From: Rubrivivax gelatinosus IL144
Lineage (GTDB): Bacteria; Pseudomonadota; Gammaproteobacteria; Burkholderiales; Burkholderiaceae_C
Direction: 5' to 3'
Length of the DNA: 64,000 nucleotides
Assembly: GCF_000284255.1 (NCBI RefSeq)
Contig: NC_017075.1
Coordinates: forward strand, 434,001-498,000
Both the position numbers and the translations under genes were made by a program. The notes beneath the pieces are model-generated. The model had not been told where the DNA came from, made no database searches, and saw only the letters and a program-made list of their open reading frames with translations. Positions 1 to 10,509 of the stretch are shown here, one piece after another. Positions within the stretch are counted from its first letter, which is position 1, and each line of letters opens with the position of its first letter.

Positions 1-634
1 CGAATGCGCCGGCGCCGTCGACGCGCTGGCCAACGGCGTCGACGCCGAGTTCTTCGCGCCCGACCCGGCGCGCGCCTCGCCGTACCCGCCCGGCGCGCCG
101 GCCGTCGCCTTCACCGGCGCGATGGACTACTGGCCCAACGTCGATGCCGTCGTCTGGTTCGTGCAGGAGGCGCTGCCGGCGTTGCGCGCCGCGTTTCCGG
201 GGCTCAGGCTGCACGTCGTCGGCCGCAACCCGGCGCCGGCGGTGCGTGCGCTGGCCGGCGAGGCGGTCAACGTCACCGGCACCGTGGCCGACGTGCGGCC
301 CTGGCTGCAGCATGCCGACGTCGTCGTCGCGCCGCTGCGCCTGGCGCGCGGCATCCAGAACAAGGTGCTGGAGGCGATGGCGATGGCACGTCCGGTGGTC
401 GCCGCCACCGGCTGCGGCTCGACGGTCGGCGCCGTCGACGGGCGCGAGATCGTGCTCGCCGCCGACGCGCCGGCCTTCGTGCGCGAGGTCGGCGCGCTGC
501 TCGCCGACCCGGCGCGGGCCGCGGCGCTGGGCGCCGCCGGCCGCGAGCGTGTGCTGGCCGACTATTCCTGGGGCGCCAACCTGGCGCGCATCGACGACCA
601 CCTCGCCGCGGCGCTGGCCGTGCGCGCCGCCTGA
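1..634 (+). CDS. Glycosyltransferase, XrtA/PEP-CTERM-associated Stp1 type, 3' part only
   Basis: This is the C-terminal part of a GT4-type (GT-B fold) glycosyltransferase whose start lies before the window. The frame begins at base 2 and gives 210 residues ending LAVRAA. Visible are the C-domain opening FTGAMDYWPNVDAV and the donor-sugar motif RGIQNKVLEAMAMARPVV. The wording of these motifs fits the sugar transferase family seen beside exosortase A (TIGR03087, Stp1), named from memory. It should move a sugar from a nucleotide donor onto a lipid-linked glycan at the inner face of the cytoplasmic membrane. The stop is 11 bases before xrtA, so the two are probably co-transcribed. Confidence 0.85.
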   Translation, partial: ECAGAVDALANGVDAEFFAPDPARASPYPPGAPAVAFTGAMDYWPNVDAVVWFVQEALPALRAAFPGLRLHVVGRNPAPAVRALAGEAVNVTGTVADVRPWLQHADVVVAPLRLARGIQNKVLEAMAMARPVVAATGCGSTVGAVDGREIVLAADAPAFVREVGALLADPARAAALGAAGRERVLADYSWGANLARIDDHLAAALAVRAA

Positions 635-645
635 AGCTGCCGACG

Positions 646-2199
646 ATGAGCGCCGTTCCCGCCCCCGTGTCCCACGCCTCGCCCTGGCGCAGCGCGCTGG
701 CCGTCTTCGTGCCGCTGCTGGCGGCGATCGGCTGGTTCTACCGCGACACCGCGCTGGCGATGGCCGACGTCTGGTGGCGCTCGGAGACCTTCGCCCACTG
801 CCTGCTGGTGCCGCCGATCGTGCTCTGGCTGGTCTGGCGCCAGCGCGCCGTGCTGGCGGCGCTGGCGCCGCGGCCGCAGCCCTGGCTGCTGCTGCCGATG
901 CTGGCCGTCGCCGCGTTCTGGCTGCTGTCCGAACTGGTGGCGGTCAACGCCGCGACGCAGTTCGCCTTCGTCGCGACGCTGGTGCTGGCGGTGCCGGCTG
1001 TGTTCGGCTGGCCGGTCGCGCGCACGATCTTCTTCCCGCTGATGTTCGCGTTCTTCGCCGTGCCCTTCGGCGAGTTCGCGCTGCCGTGGATGATGGAGTG
1101 GACCGCCGACTTCGTCGTCGGCGCGCTGCAGATGACCGGCGTGCCGGTCTACCGCGAAGGCCAGAACTTCGTCGTGCCCAGCGGCACCTGGTCGGTCATC
1201 GACGAGTGCAGCGGCATCCGCTACCTGATGGCCTCGTTCATGGTCGGCTCGCTGTTCGCCTACCTGAGCTACAGCTCCTGGCGCCGGCGCGCGGCCTTCA
1301 TGGCGGTGTCGATCGCCGTGCCCATCGTCGCCAACTGGCTGCGCGCCTACCTGATCGTGATGCTGGCCCACCTCTCGGGCAACAAGCTCGCCGTCGGCGT
1401 CGACCACATCCTCTACGGCTGGGTGTTCTTCGGCGTCATCATCCTGGCGATGTTCTTCATCGGCTCGCGCTGGTCGCAGGCGCCGGCGCCGGCGCGCGTG
1501 CCGGCGGCCGACGAGGCGCTGGCCGCGGCGCCGCCGGCGCGGCGCGTCGCGCTCGCGGCCGTCGCGGTGGCCGTCGTCGCGCTGCTGCCGCACGGCGTGC
1601 TGGCGATGCTCGAGCGCGCCGAGGGCGATGCGCCCGCAGCGCGGCTGGCGCTGCCCGAGACCCTGGGCGCCTGGCACGCGGCCGGCACCGACGTTCCCGA
1701 CTGGTCGCCCGACTATGACGACGCCTCGGCGCGTGCACGCCGTGCCTACGCCGGCCCGGCCGGCCGCGTCGGCGTGCTGCTGGACTACTACCGCGGCGAG
1801 GACGATTCGCTGAAGGTGGTCAGCACCCACCGCCTGCTCGTCGGCATGCGCGACCCGGCGTGGAGCGTGCCGCAGCACGAGACGCGCAGCGTCGAGCTCG
1901 ACGGCCGGCGCGTCGCGCTGCGCCGCTCGGAGATCCACGCCCGCGTGTCGCTGTCGGGCAGCGCCGAGCGCCGCCTCGTCGTCTGGCGCCTGTACTGGAT
2001 CGACGGCCGCTTCATCGGCGGCGACGTCGAGGCCAAGATCGCCGGCGCCCTGGCGCGCCTGGCCGGCCACGGGAACGAAGGCGCGACACTGCTGCTCTAT
2101 GCCGACGTCGACGATGCCGACGCCGCGATCGAGGCCTTCCTGCGCGAGCAGCACGGCGCCCTCGGTTCGCTGCTCCAGCGCACGCACGACAGCCGTTAA
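646..2199 (+). CDS. xrtA: Exosortase A with C-terminal EpsI domain
   Basis: A 517-residue polytopic membrane protein. The first about 290 residues are the exosortase domain. The three residues expected for the transpeptidase-like active site are present: Cys188 in DECSGIRYL, Arg233 in NWLRAYLIV and His254 in GVDHILYG. The last about 220 residues form an EpsI-type domain outside the membrane (motifs LPETLGAW, YYRGEDDSLKV, WRLYWIDGRF). Exosortase A is thought to cleave C-terminal PEP-CTERM sorting signals at the membrane during export of exopolysaccharide-associated proteins. The ATG at 646 follows the previous gene closely; a longer open frame upstream is only an overlap with that gene. No PEP-CTERM substrate is encoded within this window. 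Confidence 0.95.
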   Translation: MSAVPAPVSHASPWRSALAVFVPLLAAIGWFYRDTALAMADVWWRSETFAHCLLVPPIVLWLVWRQRAVLAALAPRPQPWLLLPMLAVAAFWLLSELVAVNAATQFAFVATLVLAVPAVFGWPVARTIFFPLMFAFFAVPFGEFALPWMMEWTADFVVGALQMTGVPVYREGQNFVVPSGTWSVIDECSGIRYLMASFMVGSLFAYLSYSSWRRRAAFMAVSIAVPIVANWLRAYLIVMLAHLSGNKLAVGVDHILYGWVFFGVIILAMFFIGSRWSQAPAPARVPAADEALAAAPPARRVALAAVAVAVVALLPHGVLAMLERAEGDAPAARLALPETLGAWHAAGTDVPDWSPDYDDASARARRAYAGPAGRVGVLLDYYRGEDDSLKVVSTHRLLVGMRDPAWSVPQHETRSVELDGRRVALRRSEIHARVSLSGSAERRLVVWRLYWIDGRFIGGDVEAKIAGALARLAGHGNEGATLLLYADVDDADAAIEAFLREQHGALGSLLQRTHDSR

Positions 2200-2236
2200 C
2201 GTCTCACCCCAAATCACTGCAGAAAGCGAGAACACC

Positions 2237-3517
<1,281 letters not shown>

Positions 3518-3539
3518 CCGTGGAGGGCAGGGCACGGCG

Positions 3540-4721
3540 ATGAGCGTCCACGCCGCGGGCGACACGCGCCCGCTCGTCCTGCACCTCGTCTACCGCTTCG
3601 ACACCGGCGGCCTGGAGAACGGGGTCGTCAACCTGATCAACCACATGCCGGGCGAGACCTACCGGCATGCGGTGGTCGCGCTGACCGAGGTCGTGCCCGG
3701 GTTCGCCGCACGCATCCGGCGCGACGACGTCGAGTTCGTCTCGCTGCACAAACCGCCCGGCCACGGCATGAAGCTGTACCCGCGGCTGGCGCAGCTGTTC
3801 GCCGACTGGCGCCCGGCCGTCGTGCACACGCGCAACCTCGCCGCGCTGGAGTGCCAGGTGCCCGCCGCCTGGGCCCGGGTGCCGGCTCGTGTGCACGGCG
3901 AACACGGCCGCGACGTCGACGACCCCGACGGCACGCGCGCCAAGTACCAGTGGATGCGGCGGGCCTACCGGCCGTTCGTGCACCGCTACGTGGCGCTGTC
4001 GCGCGACCTCGCCGGCTACCTGCAGCAGCGGGTCGGCGTGCCGCCGGCGCGCATCGCCCAGGTCTACAACGGCGTCGACGTGACGCGTTTCGCCGCCGCC
4101 GCCGCCGGCCGCGTCGCGCCGCCGGGCTGCCCGTTCGCCGACCCGGCGCTGTTCGTCGCCGGCACCGTCGGCCGCATGCAGACCGTGAAGGCGCAGCCGC
4201 TGCTGGCGCGGGCCTTCGTGCGCGCGCTGGAGCTGGCGCCGCAGCTGCGCGGCACGCTGCGGCTGGCGCTGGTCGGCGACGGTCCGCTGCGCGCCGAGGC
4301 CCAGGCGGTGCTCGACGCCGCCGGCGTCACCCCCCTCACCTGGATGGCCGGCGAGCGTTCCGACGTGCCGGATGTCATGCGTGGCCTCGACGGCTTCGTG
4401 CTGCCGTCTCTGGCCGAGGGAATCTCCAATACCATTCTCGAGGCGATGGCCTCGGGCCTGCCGGTGCTGGCGACGGCCGTCGGCGGCAACCCCGAGCTGG
4501 TCGTCGACGGTGTCACCGGCTCGCTCGTGCCGGCCGGCGACGTCGACGCGCTGGCGGCGGGCCTCGTCGCGCAGGCGTCCGACCGCGGCCGCAGCGCGGC
4601 GATGGGCACCGCCGGCCGCGCACGCGTGCAGGCGCAGTTCAGCCTGCAGGCGATGGTGGACGCCTACCGGTCGCTGTACGACCGGCTGCTGTCCGGATCT
4701 GCAACCCGAGCCAAGGACTGA
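3540..4721 (+). CDS. Glycosyltransferase, XrtA/PEP-CTERM-associated Stp2 type (GT4)
   Basis: A 393-residue GT-B glycosyltransferase. The N-terminal motif YRFDTGGLENGVVNLI (around residues 18-33) and the RVHGEHGRDVDDP block resemble the Stp2 sugar transferase family associated with exosortase A (TIGR03088, named from memory). The C-terminal half has the GT4 signature SLAEGISNTILEAMASGLPV. The ATG at 3540 lies 22 bases after the dehydrogenase stop; a longer open frame upstream only overlaps that gene. It is expected to add one sugar to the lipid-linked repeat unit. Donor and acceptor cannot be predicted. Confidence 0.9.
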   Translation: MSVHAAGDTRPLVLHLVYRFDTGGLENGVVNLINHMPGETYRHAVVALTEVVPGFAARIRRDDVEFVSLHKPPGHGMKLYPRLAQLFADWRPAVVHTRNLAALECQVPAAWARVPARVHGEHGRDVDDPDGTRAKYQWMRRAYRPFVHRYVALSRDLAGYLQQRVGVPPARIAQVYNGVDVTRFAAAAAGRVAPPGCPFADPALFVAGTVGRMQTVKAQPLLARAFVRALELAPQLRGTLRLALVGDGPLRAEAQAVLDAAGVTPLTWMAGERSDVPDVMRGLDGFVLPSLAEGISNTILEAMASGLPVLATAVGGNPELVVDGVTGSLVPAGDVDALAAGLVAQASDRGRSAAMGTAGRARVQAQFSLQAMVDAYRSLYDRLLSGSATRAKD

Positions 4722-4725
4722 GACC

Positions 4726-6669
4726 ATGTGCGGCATCACCGGACTCTTCGACACCCGCGGCACGCGCGACGTGCCCGTGGCGGTGCTGCAGCGCATGAAC
4801 GACGCCCAGTGGCACCGCGGCCCCGACGAGGGCAGCGTGCACGTCGAGCCCGGCGTCGGCTTCGGCCACCGGCGGCTGTCGATCATCGACATCGCCACCG
4901 GCCAGCAGCCGCTGTTCAACGAGGACGGCTCGGTCGTCGTCGTCTTCAACGGCGAGATCTACAACTACCAGGAGCTGATCCCCGAGCTCCAGGCGGCCGG
5001 CCACGTCTTCCACACCAAGAGCGACACCGAGTGCATCGTGCACGGCTGGGAGCAGTGGGGCGAGCGCTGCGTCGAGCGTTTCCGCGGCATGTTCGCCTTC
5101 GTGCTCTGGGACCGCAACCGCCAGACGCTGTTCATGGCGCGCGACCGCCTGGGCGTCAAGCCGATGCACTACGCGCTGCTCGACGACGGCACGCTGCTCT
5201 TCGGCTCGGAGCTGAAGTCGCTGCTCGCCCACGGGGGCCTGAAGCGCGACCTCGACCCGCTGGCGGTCGAGGAGTACTTCGCGCTCGGCTACGTCGCCGA
5301 GCCGCGCACGATCTTCAGCCAGGCGCGCAAGCTGCCGCCGGCGCACACCTTGTGCATCCGCCGAGGCGAGCCGCTGCCCGAGCCGCGCGAGTACTGGGAC
5401 GTGCATTTCACGCTCGGCAATCCCACGTCCGTCGAGGACGCCTGCGAGGAGCTGCAGCACCGTCTGCGCGAGTCGGTGCGGCTGAGGATGATCGCCGAGG
5501 TGCCGCTGGGCGCCTTCCTGTCCGGCGGCGTCGATTCCAGCGCCGTCGTCGCGACGATGGCCGGCCTGTCCGAGGGCCCGGTCAACACCTGCAGCATCGC
5601 CTTCGACGACCCCAAGTTCAACGAGAGCGCGTTCGCGCAGCTCGTCGCCGACCGCTACCGCACCGACCACCGCGTCGAGACCGTCAAGTCCGACGACTTC
5701 GACCTCATCGACACGCTGGCGCGGCTGTACGACGAACCCTATGCCGACAGCTCGGCGATCCCCACCTACCGCGTCTGCCAGCTCGCGCGCAAGCACGTCA
5801 CGGTGGCGCTGTCGGGCGACGCCGGCGACGAGAACTTCGGCGGCTACCGCCGCTACCGCCTGCACCTGATGGAAGAGCGCATGCGCGGCGCGCTGCCGGC
5901 GGCGGTGCGCCAGCCGGTGTTCGGCATGCTCGGCCGGCTCTATCCCAAGGCCGACTGGGCGCCGCGCGTGCTGCGCGCCAAGACCACCTTCCAGGGCATG
6001 GCGCGCAGCTCGGTCGAGGCCTATTTCCACTCGGTCTCGATCCTGCGCGGCGACATGCGCCGCCAGCTCTTCAGCCCGGCCTTGAAGCGCCTGCTCGGCG
6101 GCTACGACGCGCAGAACGTCTTCGAGCACCACGCCGCGCGCGCCGGCACCGACGACCCGCTGGCGCTGATCCAGTACCTGGACCTGAAGACCTACCTCGT
6201 CGGCGACATCAACACCAAGGTCGACCGCGCCAGCATGGCGCACAGCCTGGAGGTGCGCGAGCCGCTGATGGACCACAAGCTCGTCGAGTGGCTGGCCACG
6301 CTGCCCTCGTCGCTGAAGGTCCGCGGCCAGGAGGGCAAGTTCCTGCTGAAGAAGGCGATGGAGCCGATGCTGCCCGACGAGGTGCTGTATCGGCCGAAAA
6401 TGGGGTTCTCGGTGCCGCTCGCACGCTGGTTCCGCGGCCCGCTGAAGGACCGCGTGCGCGACGCCGTGCTCGGCGAGCGCCTGTCGGCGACGGGCTGGTT
6501 CGAGCGTTCTTATCTGCAGCACCTGGTGGACGCCCACCAGGCCGGCACTCGCGACTACAGCGCGCCGCTGTGGACGCTGCTGATGTTCGAAGCTTTCCTG
6601 CGCAACGTCGTCGATGCCGGCGCCGTCGGCGCGCAGGGCATCCCACGAGAGGCCGAAGCGCTGGCATGA
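4726..6669 (+). CDS. Asparagine synthetase-type amidotransferase, XrtA-associated
   Basis: A 647-residue homologue of glutamine-dependent asparagine synthetase. It starts MCGITG, so after removal of Met the class II glutaminase nucleophile Cys2 is intact. The glutaminase domain runs to about residue 210 (motifs RGPDEG, VVFNGEIYNY, ARDRLGVKPM). The synthetase domain begins with the PP-loop SGGVDSSAVVA at residue 266. This form is the amidotransferase repeatedly found with exosortase A (TIGR03108, from memory). It is inferred to amidate a uronic acid or another carboxylate in the exopolysaccharide, not to make free asparagine. It is the only one of three such proteins in this window with the glutaminase Cys, which makes it the reference for the other two. 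Confidence 0.93.
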   Translation: MCGITGLFDTRGTRDVPVAVLQRMNDAQWHRGPDEGSVHVEPGVGFGHRRLSIIDIATGQQPLFNEDGSVVVVFNGEIYNYQELIPELQAAGHVFHTKSDTECIVHGWEQWGERCVERFRGMFAFVLWDRNRQTLFMARDRLGVKPMHYALLDDGTLLFGSELKSLLAHGGLKRDLDPLAVEEYFALGYVAEPRTIFSQARKLPPAHTLCIRRGEPLPEPREYWDVHFTLGNPTSVEDACEELQHRLRESVRLRMIAEVPLGAFLSGGVDSSAVVATMAGLSEGPVNTCSIAFDDPKFNESAFAQLVADRYRTDHRVETVKSDDFDLIDTLARLYDEPYADSSAIPTYRVCQLARKHVTVALSGDAGDENFGGYRRYRLHLMEERMRGALPAAVRQPVFGMLGRLYPKADWAPRVLRAKTTFQGMARSSVEAYFHSVSILRGDMRRQLFSPALKRLLGGYDAQNVFEHHAARAGTDDPLALIQYLDLKTYLVGDINTKVDRASMAHSLEVREPLMDHKLVEWLATLPSSLKVRGQEGKFLLKKAMEPMLPDEVLYRPKMGFSVPLARWFRGPLKDRVRDAVLGERLSATGWFERSYLQHLVDAHQAGTRDYSAPLWTLLMFEAFLRNVVDAGAVGAQGIPREAEALA

Positions 6670-7880
6670 CATTGCGCGTCCTGCACGTCCTGGATCACTC
6701 CATCCCGCTGCACAGCGGCTACACCTTCCGCACGCTGTCGCTGCTGACCGAGCAGCGCCGTCTGGGGTGGGAAACGTTCCACGTGACCAGTCCCAAGCAC
6801 GCCACGACCGTCCCCGAGGAGACGGTCGAAGGCTGGCATTTCTATCGCACCCTGGTGCCGGCCAGTGCCGGCGGCGTTCCGGGGCTCAACGAGATGGCGC
6901 TGATGCGCCGGCTCGAGAAGCGCATCAACGAGCTCGCGCTCAAGCTGCGTCCGAACATCATCCACGCCCACTCGCCGGTGCTCAACGCGCTGCCCGCGCT
7001 GCGCGTGGCCAAGCGTCAGCGCATCCCGGCGGTCTACGAGGTGCGCGCCTTCTGGGAGGACGCCGCCGTCGACCACGGCACGACCACCGAAGGCAGCCTG
7101 CGCTACCGCCTGACGCGGCGCATGGAGACCGCGGCGCTGAAGGAGGCCGCGCACGTCTTCACGATCTGCGAAGGCCTGCGCGGCGACATCGTCGGCCGCG
7201 GCGTGCCGGGCACCAAGGTGACGGTGATCCCGAACGCGGTCGACGTCGACGACTTCGAGCCCGGCGGCGTGCCCGACGCGGCGCTGAAGACCCGCCTGGG
7301 CCTGGACGACGCCACCGTCGTCGGCTTCATCGGCAGCTTCTACGCCTACGAAGGCCTGGACCTGCTGCTCGACGCCGTGCCGCAACTCGTCAAGCGCCGG
7401 CCCGATCTGCGCGTGCTGCTGGTCGGCGGCGGCCCGCAGGAGCAGCTGCTGAAGGAGCGCGCCCAGTCGCTGGGCGTGGCCGACAAGGTGGTCTTCACCG
7501 GCCGCGTGCCGCACCAGGAGGTGCAGCGCTACTACGACCTCGTCGACGTGCTCGCCTACCCGCGCCACAGCATGCGGCTGACCGAACTCGTCACGCCGCT
7601 CAAGCCGCTGGAGGCGATGGCGCAGGGGCGGCTGTTCGTCGCCAGCGACGTCGGCGGCCACAAGGAGCTGATCCGCAACCGCGAGACCGGCTGGCTGTTC
7701 CAGGCCGGCAGCGCGGAAGCGCTGGCCAACGCCATCGACGACCTGCTGGCGCGCCGCGACCAGTGGCCGTCGCTGCGCGCCGCGGGCCGCGAGTTCGTCG
7801 AGCGCGAGCGCACCTGGGCCAACTCGGCCGGCCTCTACCGCCCGGTCTACGAGCGCCTGATCGCCGCCGGGGGGCGCTGA
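6666..7880 (+). CDS. Glycosyltransferase, exosortase A system-associated (GT4)
   Basis: A 404-residue GT-B glycosyltransferase. The opening LRVLHVLDHSIPLHSGYTFRT, the VYEVRAFWEDAAVDHG block and the C-terminal donor-binding motif ending LKPLEAMAQGRLFVASDVGG match the exosortase-A-associated family TIGR04063 as I remember it. Its ATG overlaps the stop of the amidotransferase gene in an ATGA (6666-6669), indicating translational coupling. It probably extends the repeat unit of the XrtA-linked polysaccharide. Confidence 0.9.
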   Translation: MTLRVLHVLDHSIPLHSGYTFRTLSLLTEQRRLGWETFHVTSPKHATTVPEETVEGWHFYRTLVPASAGGVPGLNEMALMRRLEKRINELALKLRPNIIHAHSPVLNALPALRVAKRQRIPAVYEVRAFWEDAAVDHGTTTEGSLRYRLTRRMETAALKEAAHVFTICEGLRGDIVGRGVPGTKVTVIPNAVDVDDFEPGGVPDAALKTRLGLDDATVVGFIGSFYAYEGLDLLLDAVPQLVKRRPDLRVLLVGGGPQEQLLKERAQSLGVADKVVFTGRVPHQEVQRYYDLVDVLAYPRHSMRLTELVTPLKPLEAMAQGRLFVASDVGGHKELIRNRETGWLFQAGSAEALANAIDDLLARRDQWPSLRAAGREFVERERTWANSAGLYRPVYERLIAAGGR

Positions 7881-7882
7881 CC

Positions 7883-9115
7883 GTGGCCGACGGCCCGCGG
7901 ATCGTCGTCTTCAGCAGCCTCTTTCCGAGCGCCGTGCAGCCCGGTGCCGGCCTCTTCGTGCGCGAGCGCATGTTCCGCGTCGGCCGCGAGCTGCCGCTGG
8001 CCGTCGTCGCGCCGACGCCGTGGTTCCCGCTGCAGTCGCTGCTGCGGCGCTTCAGGCCGGGCTTCCGCCCCGGCGCGCCGGCGCACGAGACGCAGCAGGG
8101 CCACGAGGTCTGGTTCCCGCGTTTCTTCAGCGTGCCCGGCGTGTTCAAGGGCCTGGACGGGCTGGCGATGGCGCTGGCCGCCTGGCCGCGGCTGGCGCGC
8201 CTGAAGCGCGCAGGCCGGCTGGACCTGATCGACGCCCACTTCGCCTACCCCGACGGCTACGCCGCGACGCTGCTCGGCCGCTGGCTGGGCGTGCCGGTGA
8301 CGATCACGCTGCGCGGCACCGAGCAGCGCCAGGCGCGCGACCCGGCGCTCGCGCCCAAGGTCCGCGCCGCGCTGCAGCGTGCGACGCAGGTCTTCGCGGT
8401 GTCCGAGTCGCTGCGCCAGGTGGCGCTCGGCCTGGGCATCGCCGCCGACAAGGTGCGCGTAGTAGGCAACGGCGTCGACCTGGCGCGCTTCGCGCCGCTG
8501 CCGCGCGCCGAGGCGCGTGCCGCGCTGGGCCTGACGGTCGACGCGCCGGTGCTGGTCAGCGTCGGCGGGCTGTGCGAGCGCAAGGGTTTCCACCGCGTCA
8601 TCGAGCGCCTGCCGGCGCTGCGCGAACGTTTCCCCGGCCTGGTCTACCTCGTCGTCGGTGGCCCCAGCCCCGAAGGCGACCTCGGCCCGCAGCTGCGCGC
8701 CCAGGTGGCCGCCGCCGGGCTGGACGAGGCCGTGCGTTTCCTTGGGGCCCTGCCGCCCGACGCGCTGCGCGGGCCGCTGTCGGCGGCCGACGTCTTCGTG
8801 CTCGCGACGCGCAACGAAGGCTGGGCCAACGTGTTTCTCGAAGCGATGGCCTGCGGCCTGCCGGTCGTGACCACCGCCGTCGGCGGCAACGCCGAAGTCG
8901 TCTGCCGCGCCGAACTGGGCCACGTCGTGCCCTTCGGCGACGGCCAGGCGCTGGAATCGGCCGTCGCCGACGCGCTGCTGCGCGACTGGGATGCCGACAC
9001 GATCCGCCGCTACGCTGCGGCCAACACCTGGGACCGGCGTGTCGCCGAGCTCGTCGCCGTCTTCCGCGCGCTGCACGCCGGCGCCGGCGCACGAGCGGCC
9101 GCCGCGGCCCCCTGA
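7883..9115 (+). CDS. GT4 family glycosyltransferase
   Basis: A 410-residue GT-B transferase. The N-domain opens IVVFSSLFPSAVQPGAGLFV and contains the ITLRGTEQ segment. The C-domain holds VSVGGLCERKGFHRVI and the donor motif TRNEGWANVFLEAMACG. The proposed start is a GTG at 7883, two bases after the preceding stop; no ATG fits before the conserved N-terminal strand. The protein is of ordinary family length. Position within the cluster suggests it adds another residue of the same glycan, but specificity is unknown. Confidence 0.88.
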   Translation: MADGPRIVVFSSLFPSAVQPGAGLFVRERMFRVGRELPLAVVAPTPWFPLQSLLRRFRPGFRPGAPAHETQQGHEVWFPRFFSVPGVFKGLDGLAMALAAWPRLARLKRAGRLDLIDAHFAYPDGYAATLLGRWLGVPVTITLRGTEQRQARDPALAPKVRAALQRATQVFAVSESLRQVALGLGIAADKVRVVGNGVDLARFAPLPRAEARAALGLTVDAPVLVSVGGLCERKGFHRVIERLPALRERFPGLVYLVVGGPSPEGDLGPQLRAQVAAAGLDEAVRFLGALPPDALRGPLSAADVFVLATRNEGWANVFLEAMACGLPVVTTAVGGNAEVVCRAELGHVVPFGDGQALESAVADALLRDWDADTIRRYAAANTWDRRVAELVAVFRALHAGAGARAAAAAP

Positions 9116-9120
9116 ACACC

Positions 9121-10509
9121 ATGAGCGGGCTCTACACGCGTTTCACCTCCGGCGTCCTGTTTCCGCTGCATGAGCGCCTGAAGCGCCACGACAGCGTCGC
9201 GGTGCGCCGCGCTCTGGAGGCCAGCCAGTGGTGGCCGCCCGAGCGCCTGGAGGCGCTGCGTGTCGAGCGCCTGCGCGCGCTGCTCGTGCAGGCCGGCCAG
9301 CATGTGCCGTACTACCGCGAGCTGTTTGCTGCATCCGGCTTCGACCCGGCGGCCGTCACCTCGGTGGCCGACCTGCAGCGCCTGCCGTTCCTGACCAAGG
9401 CCGTCGTGCGCGCCCAGGGCGAGCGCCTGCGCCACGAGCAGGCCGAAGGGCTGGCGCGCTTCAACACCGGCGGCAGCTCGGGCGAACCGCTGATCTTCTT
9501 CATCGGCCGCGAACGTGTCAGCCACGACGTCGCCGCCAAGTGGCGCGCCACACGCTGGTGGAACGTGGACATCGGCGACCCCGAGATCGTCGTCTGGGGC
9601 AGCCCGATCGAGCTCGGCGCCCAGGACCGCGTGCGCGCCTGGCGCGACCGCCTGCTGCGCACCGAGCTGCTGCCGGCCTTCGAGATGAGCGAGGCCAAGC
9701 TGGACGGTTTCGTCGCCGCGATCCGCGCGCGCCGGCCGAAGATGCTGTTCGGCTACCCCAGCGCGCTGAGCCACATCGCGCGCCACGCCGAGCGCCGCGG
9801 CCAGCGCATGGACGACCTCGGCATCGAGGTCGCGTTCGTCACCAGCGAGCGCCTGTACGACGACCAGCGCGAGACGATCTCGCGCCTGTTCGGCTGCCGC
9901 GTCGCCAACGGCTACGGCAGCCGCGACGCCGGCTTCATCGCCCACGAGTGCCCCGCGGGCGGCCTGCACCTGACGGCCGAGGACGTGATCGTCGAGATCG
10001 TCGCGCCCGACGGCCGCGTGCTGCCGCCGGGGCAGTCGGGCGAGATCGTCGTCACGCACCTGGCGACGAAGGACTTCCCGTTCATCCGCTACCGCACCGG
10101 CGACGTCGCCGTGCTCGACACCGCGCGCTGCGCCTGCGGCCGCACGCTGCCGCTGGTCAGGGAGATCCAGGGCCGCAGCACCGACTTCATCGTCGCCGCA
10201 GACGGCACCGTGATGCACGGCCTGGCGCTGGTCTACGTCGTGCGCGACCTGCCCGGCGTGCGCGGCTTCAAGATCGTGCAGCACAGCCTGCAGCGCACCG
10301 AGGTGCAGATCGTCGCCGACGAGGGCTTCGACCGCCCGGCGCGCGCCGCCGAGATCCAGGCCGGCCTGAAGCGCCGGCTCGGCGCCGGCGTGCAGGTGGA
10401 CGTGAATTACGTCGACGCCATTGCGCCGGAGAAGTCCGGCAAGTACCGCTACGTCGTCAGCCACGTGGCGGCGGCGTCGCCCGCACCGGAGGCCGCCCCT
10501 CATGCGTGA
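9121..10509 (+). CDS. PaaK/CapK-like adenylate-forming enzyme
   Basis: A 462-residue member of the phenylacetate-CoA ligase (PaaK)/CapK branch of the AMP-forming superfamily. Visible are the ATP-binding loop RFNTGGSSGEPL, the VANGYGSRDAGFIAHEC segment, FIRYRTGDV, a CxCGRTLP motif as in PaaK, and the C-terminal EKSGKYRYV carrying the expected catalytic Lys. Relatives are frequent in capsule and exopolysaccharide loci, where their substrates are mostly unknown. It may activate a carboxylic acid as an acyl-AMP for transfer to the glycan; this is inference. It starts with ATG five bases after the previous stop, and its end overlaps the next gene by 8 bases. Confidence 0.88.
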   Translation: MSGLYTRFTSGVLFPLHERLKRHDSVAVRRALEASQWWPPERLEALRVERLRALLVQAGQHVPYYRELFAASGFDPAAVTSVADLQRLPFLTKAVVRAQGERLRHEQAEGLARFNTGGSSGEPLIFFIGRERVSHDVAAKWRATRWWNVDIGDPEIVVWGSPIELGAQDRVRAWRDRLLRTELLPAFEMSEAKLDGFVAAIRARRPKMLFGYPSALSHIARHAERRGQRMDDLGIEVAFVTSERLYDDQRETISRLFGCRVANGYGSRDAGFIAHECPAGGLHLTAEDVIVEIVAPDGRVLPPGQSGEIVVTHLATKDFPFIRYRTGDVAVLDTARCACGRTLPLVREIQGRSTDFIVAADGTVMHGLALVYVVRDLPGVRGFKIVQHSLQRTEVQIVADEGFDRPARAAEIQAGLKRRLGAGVQVDVNYVDAIAPEKSGKYRYVVSHVAAASPAPEAAPHA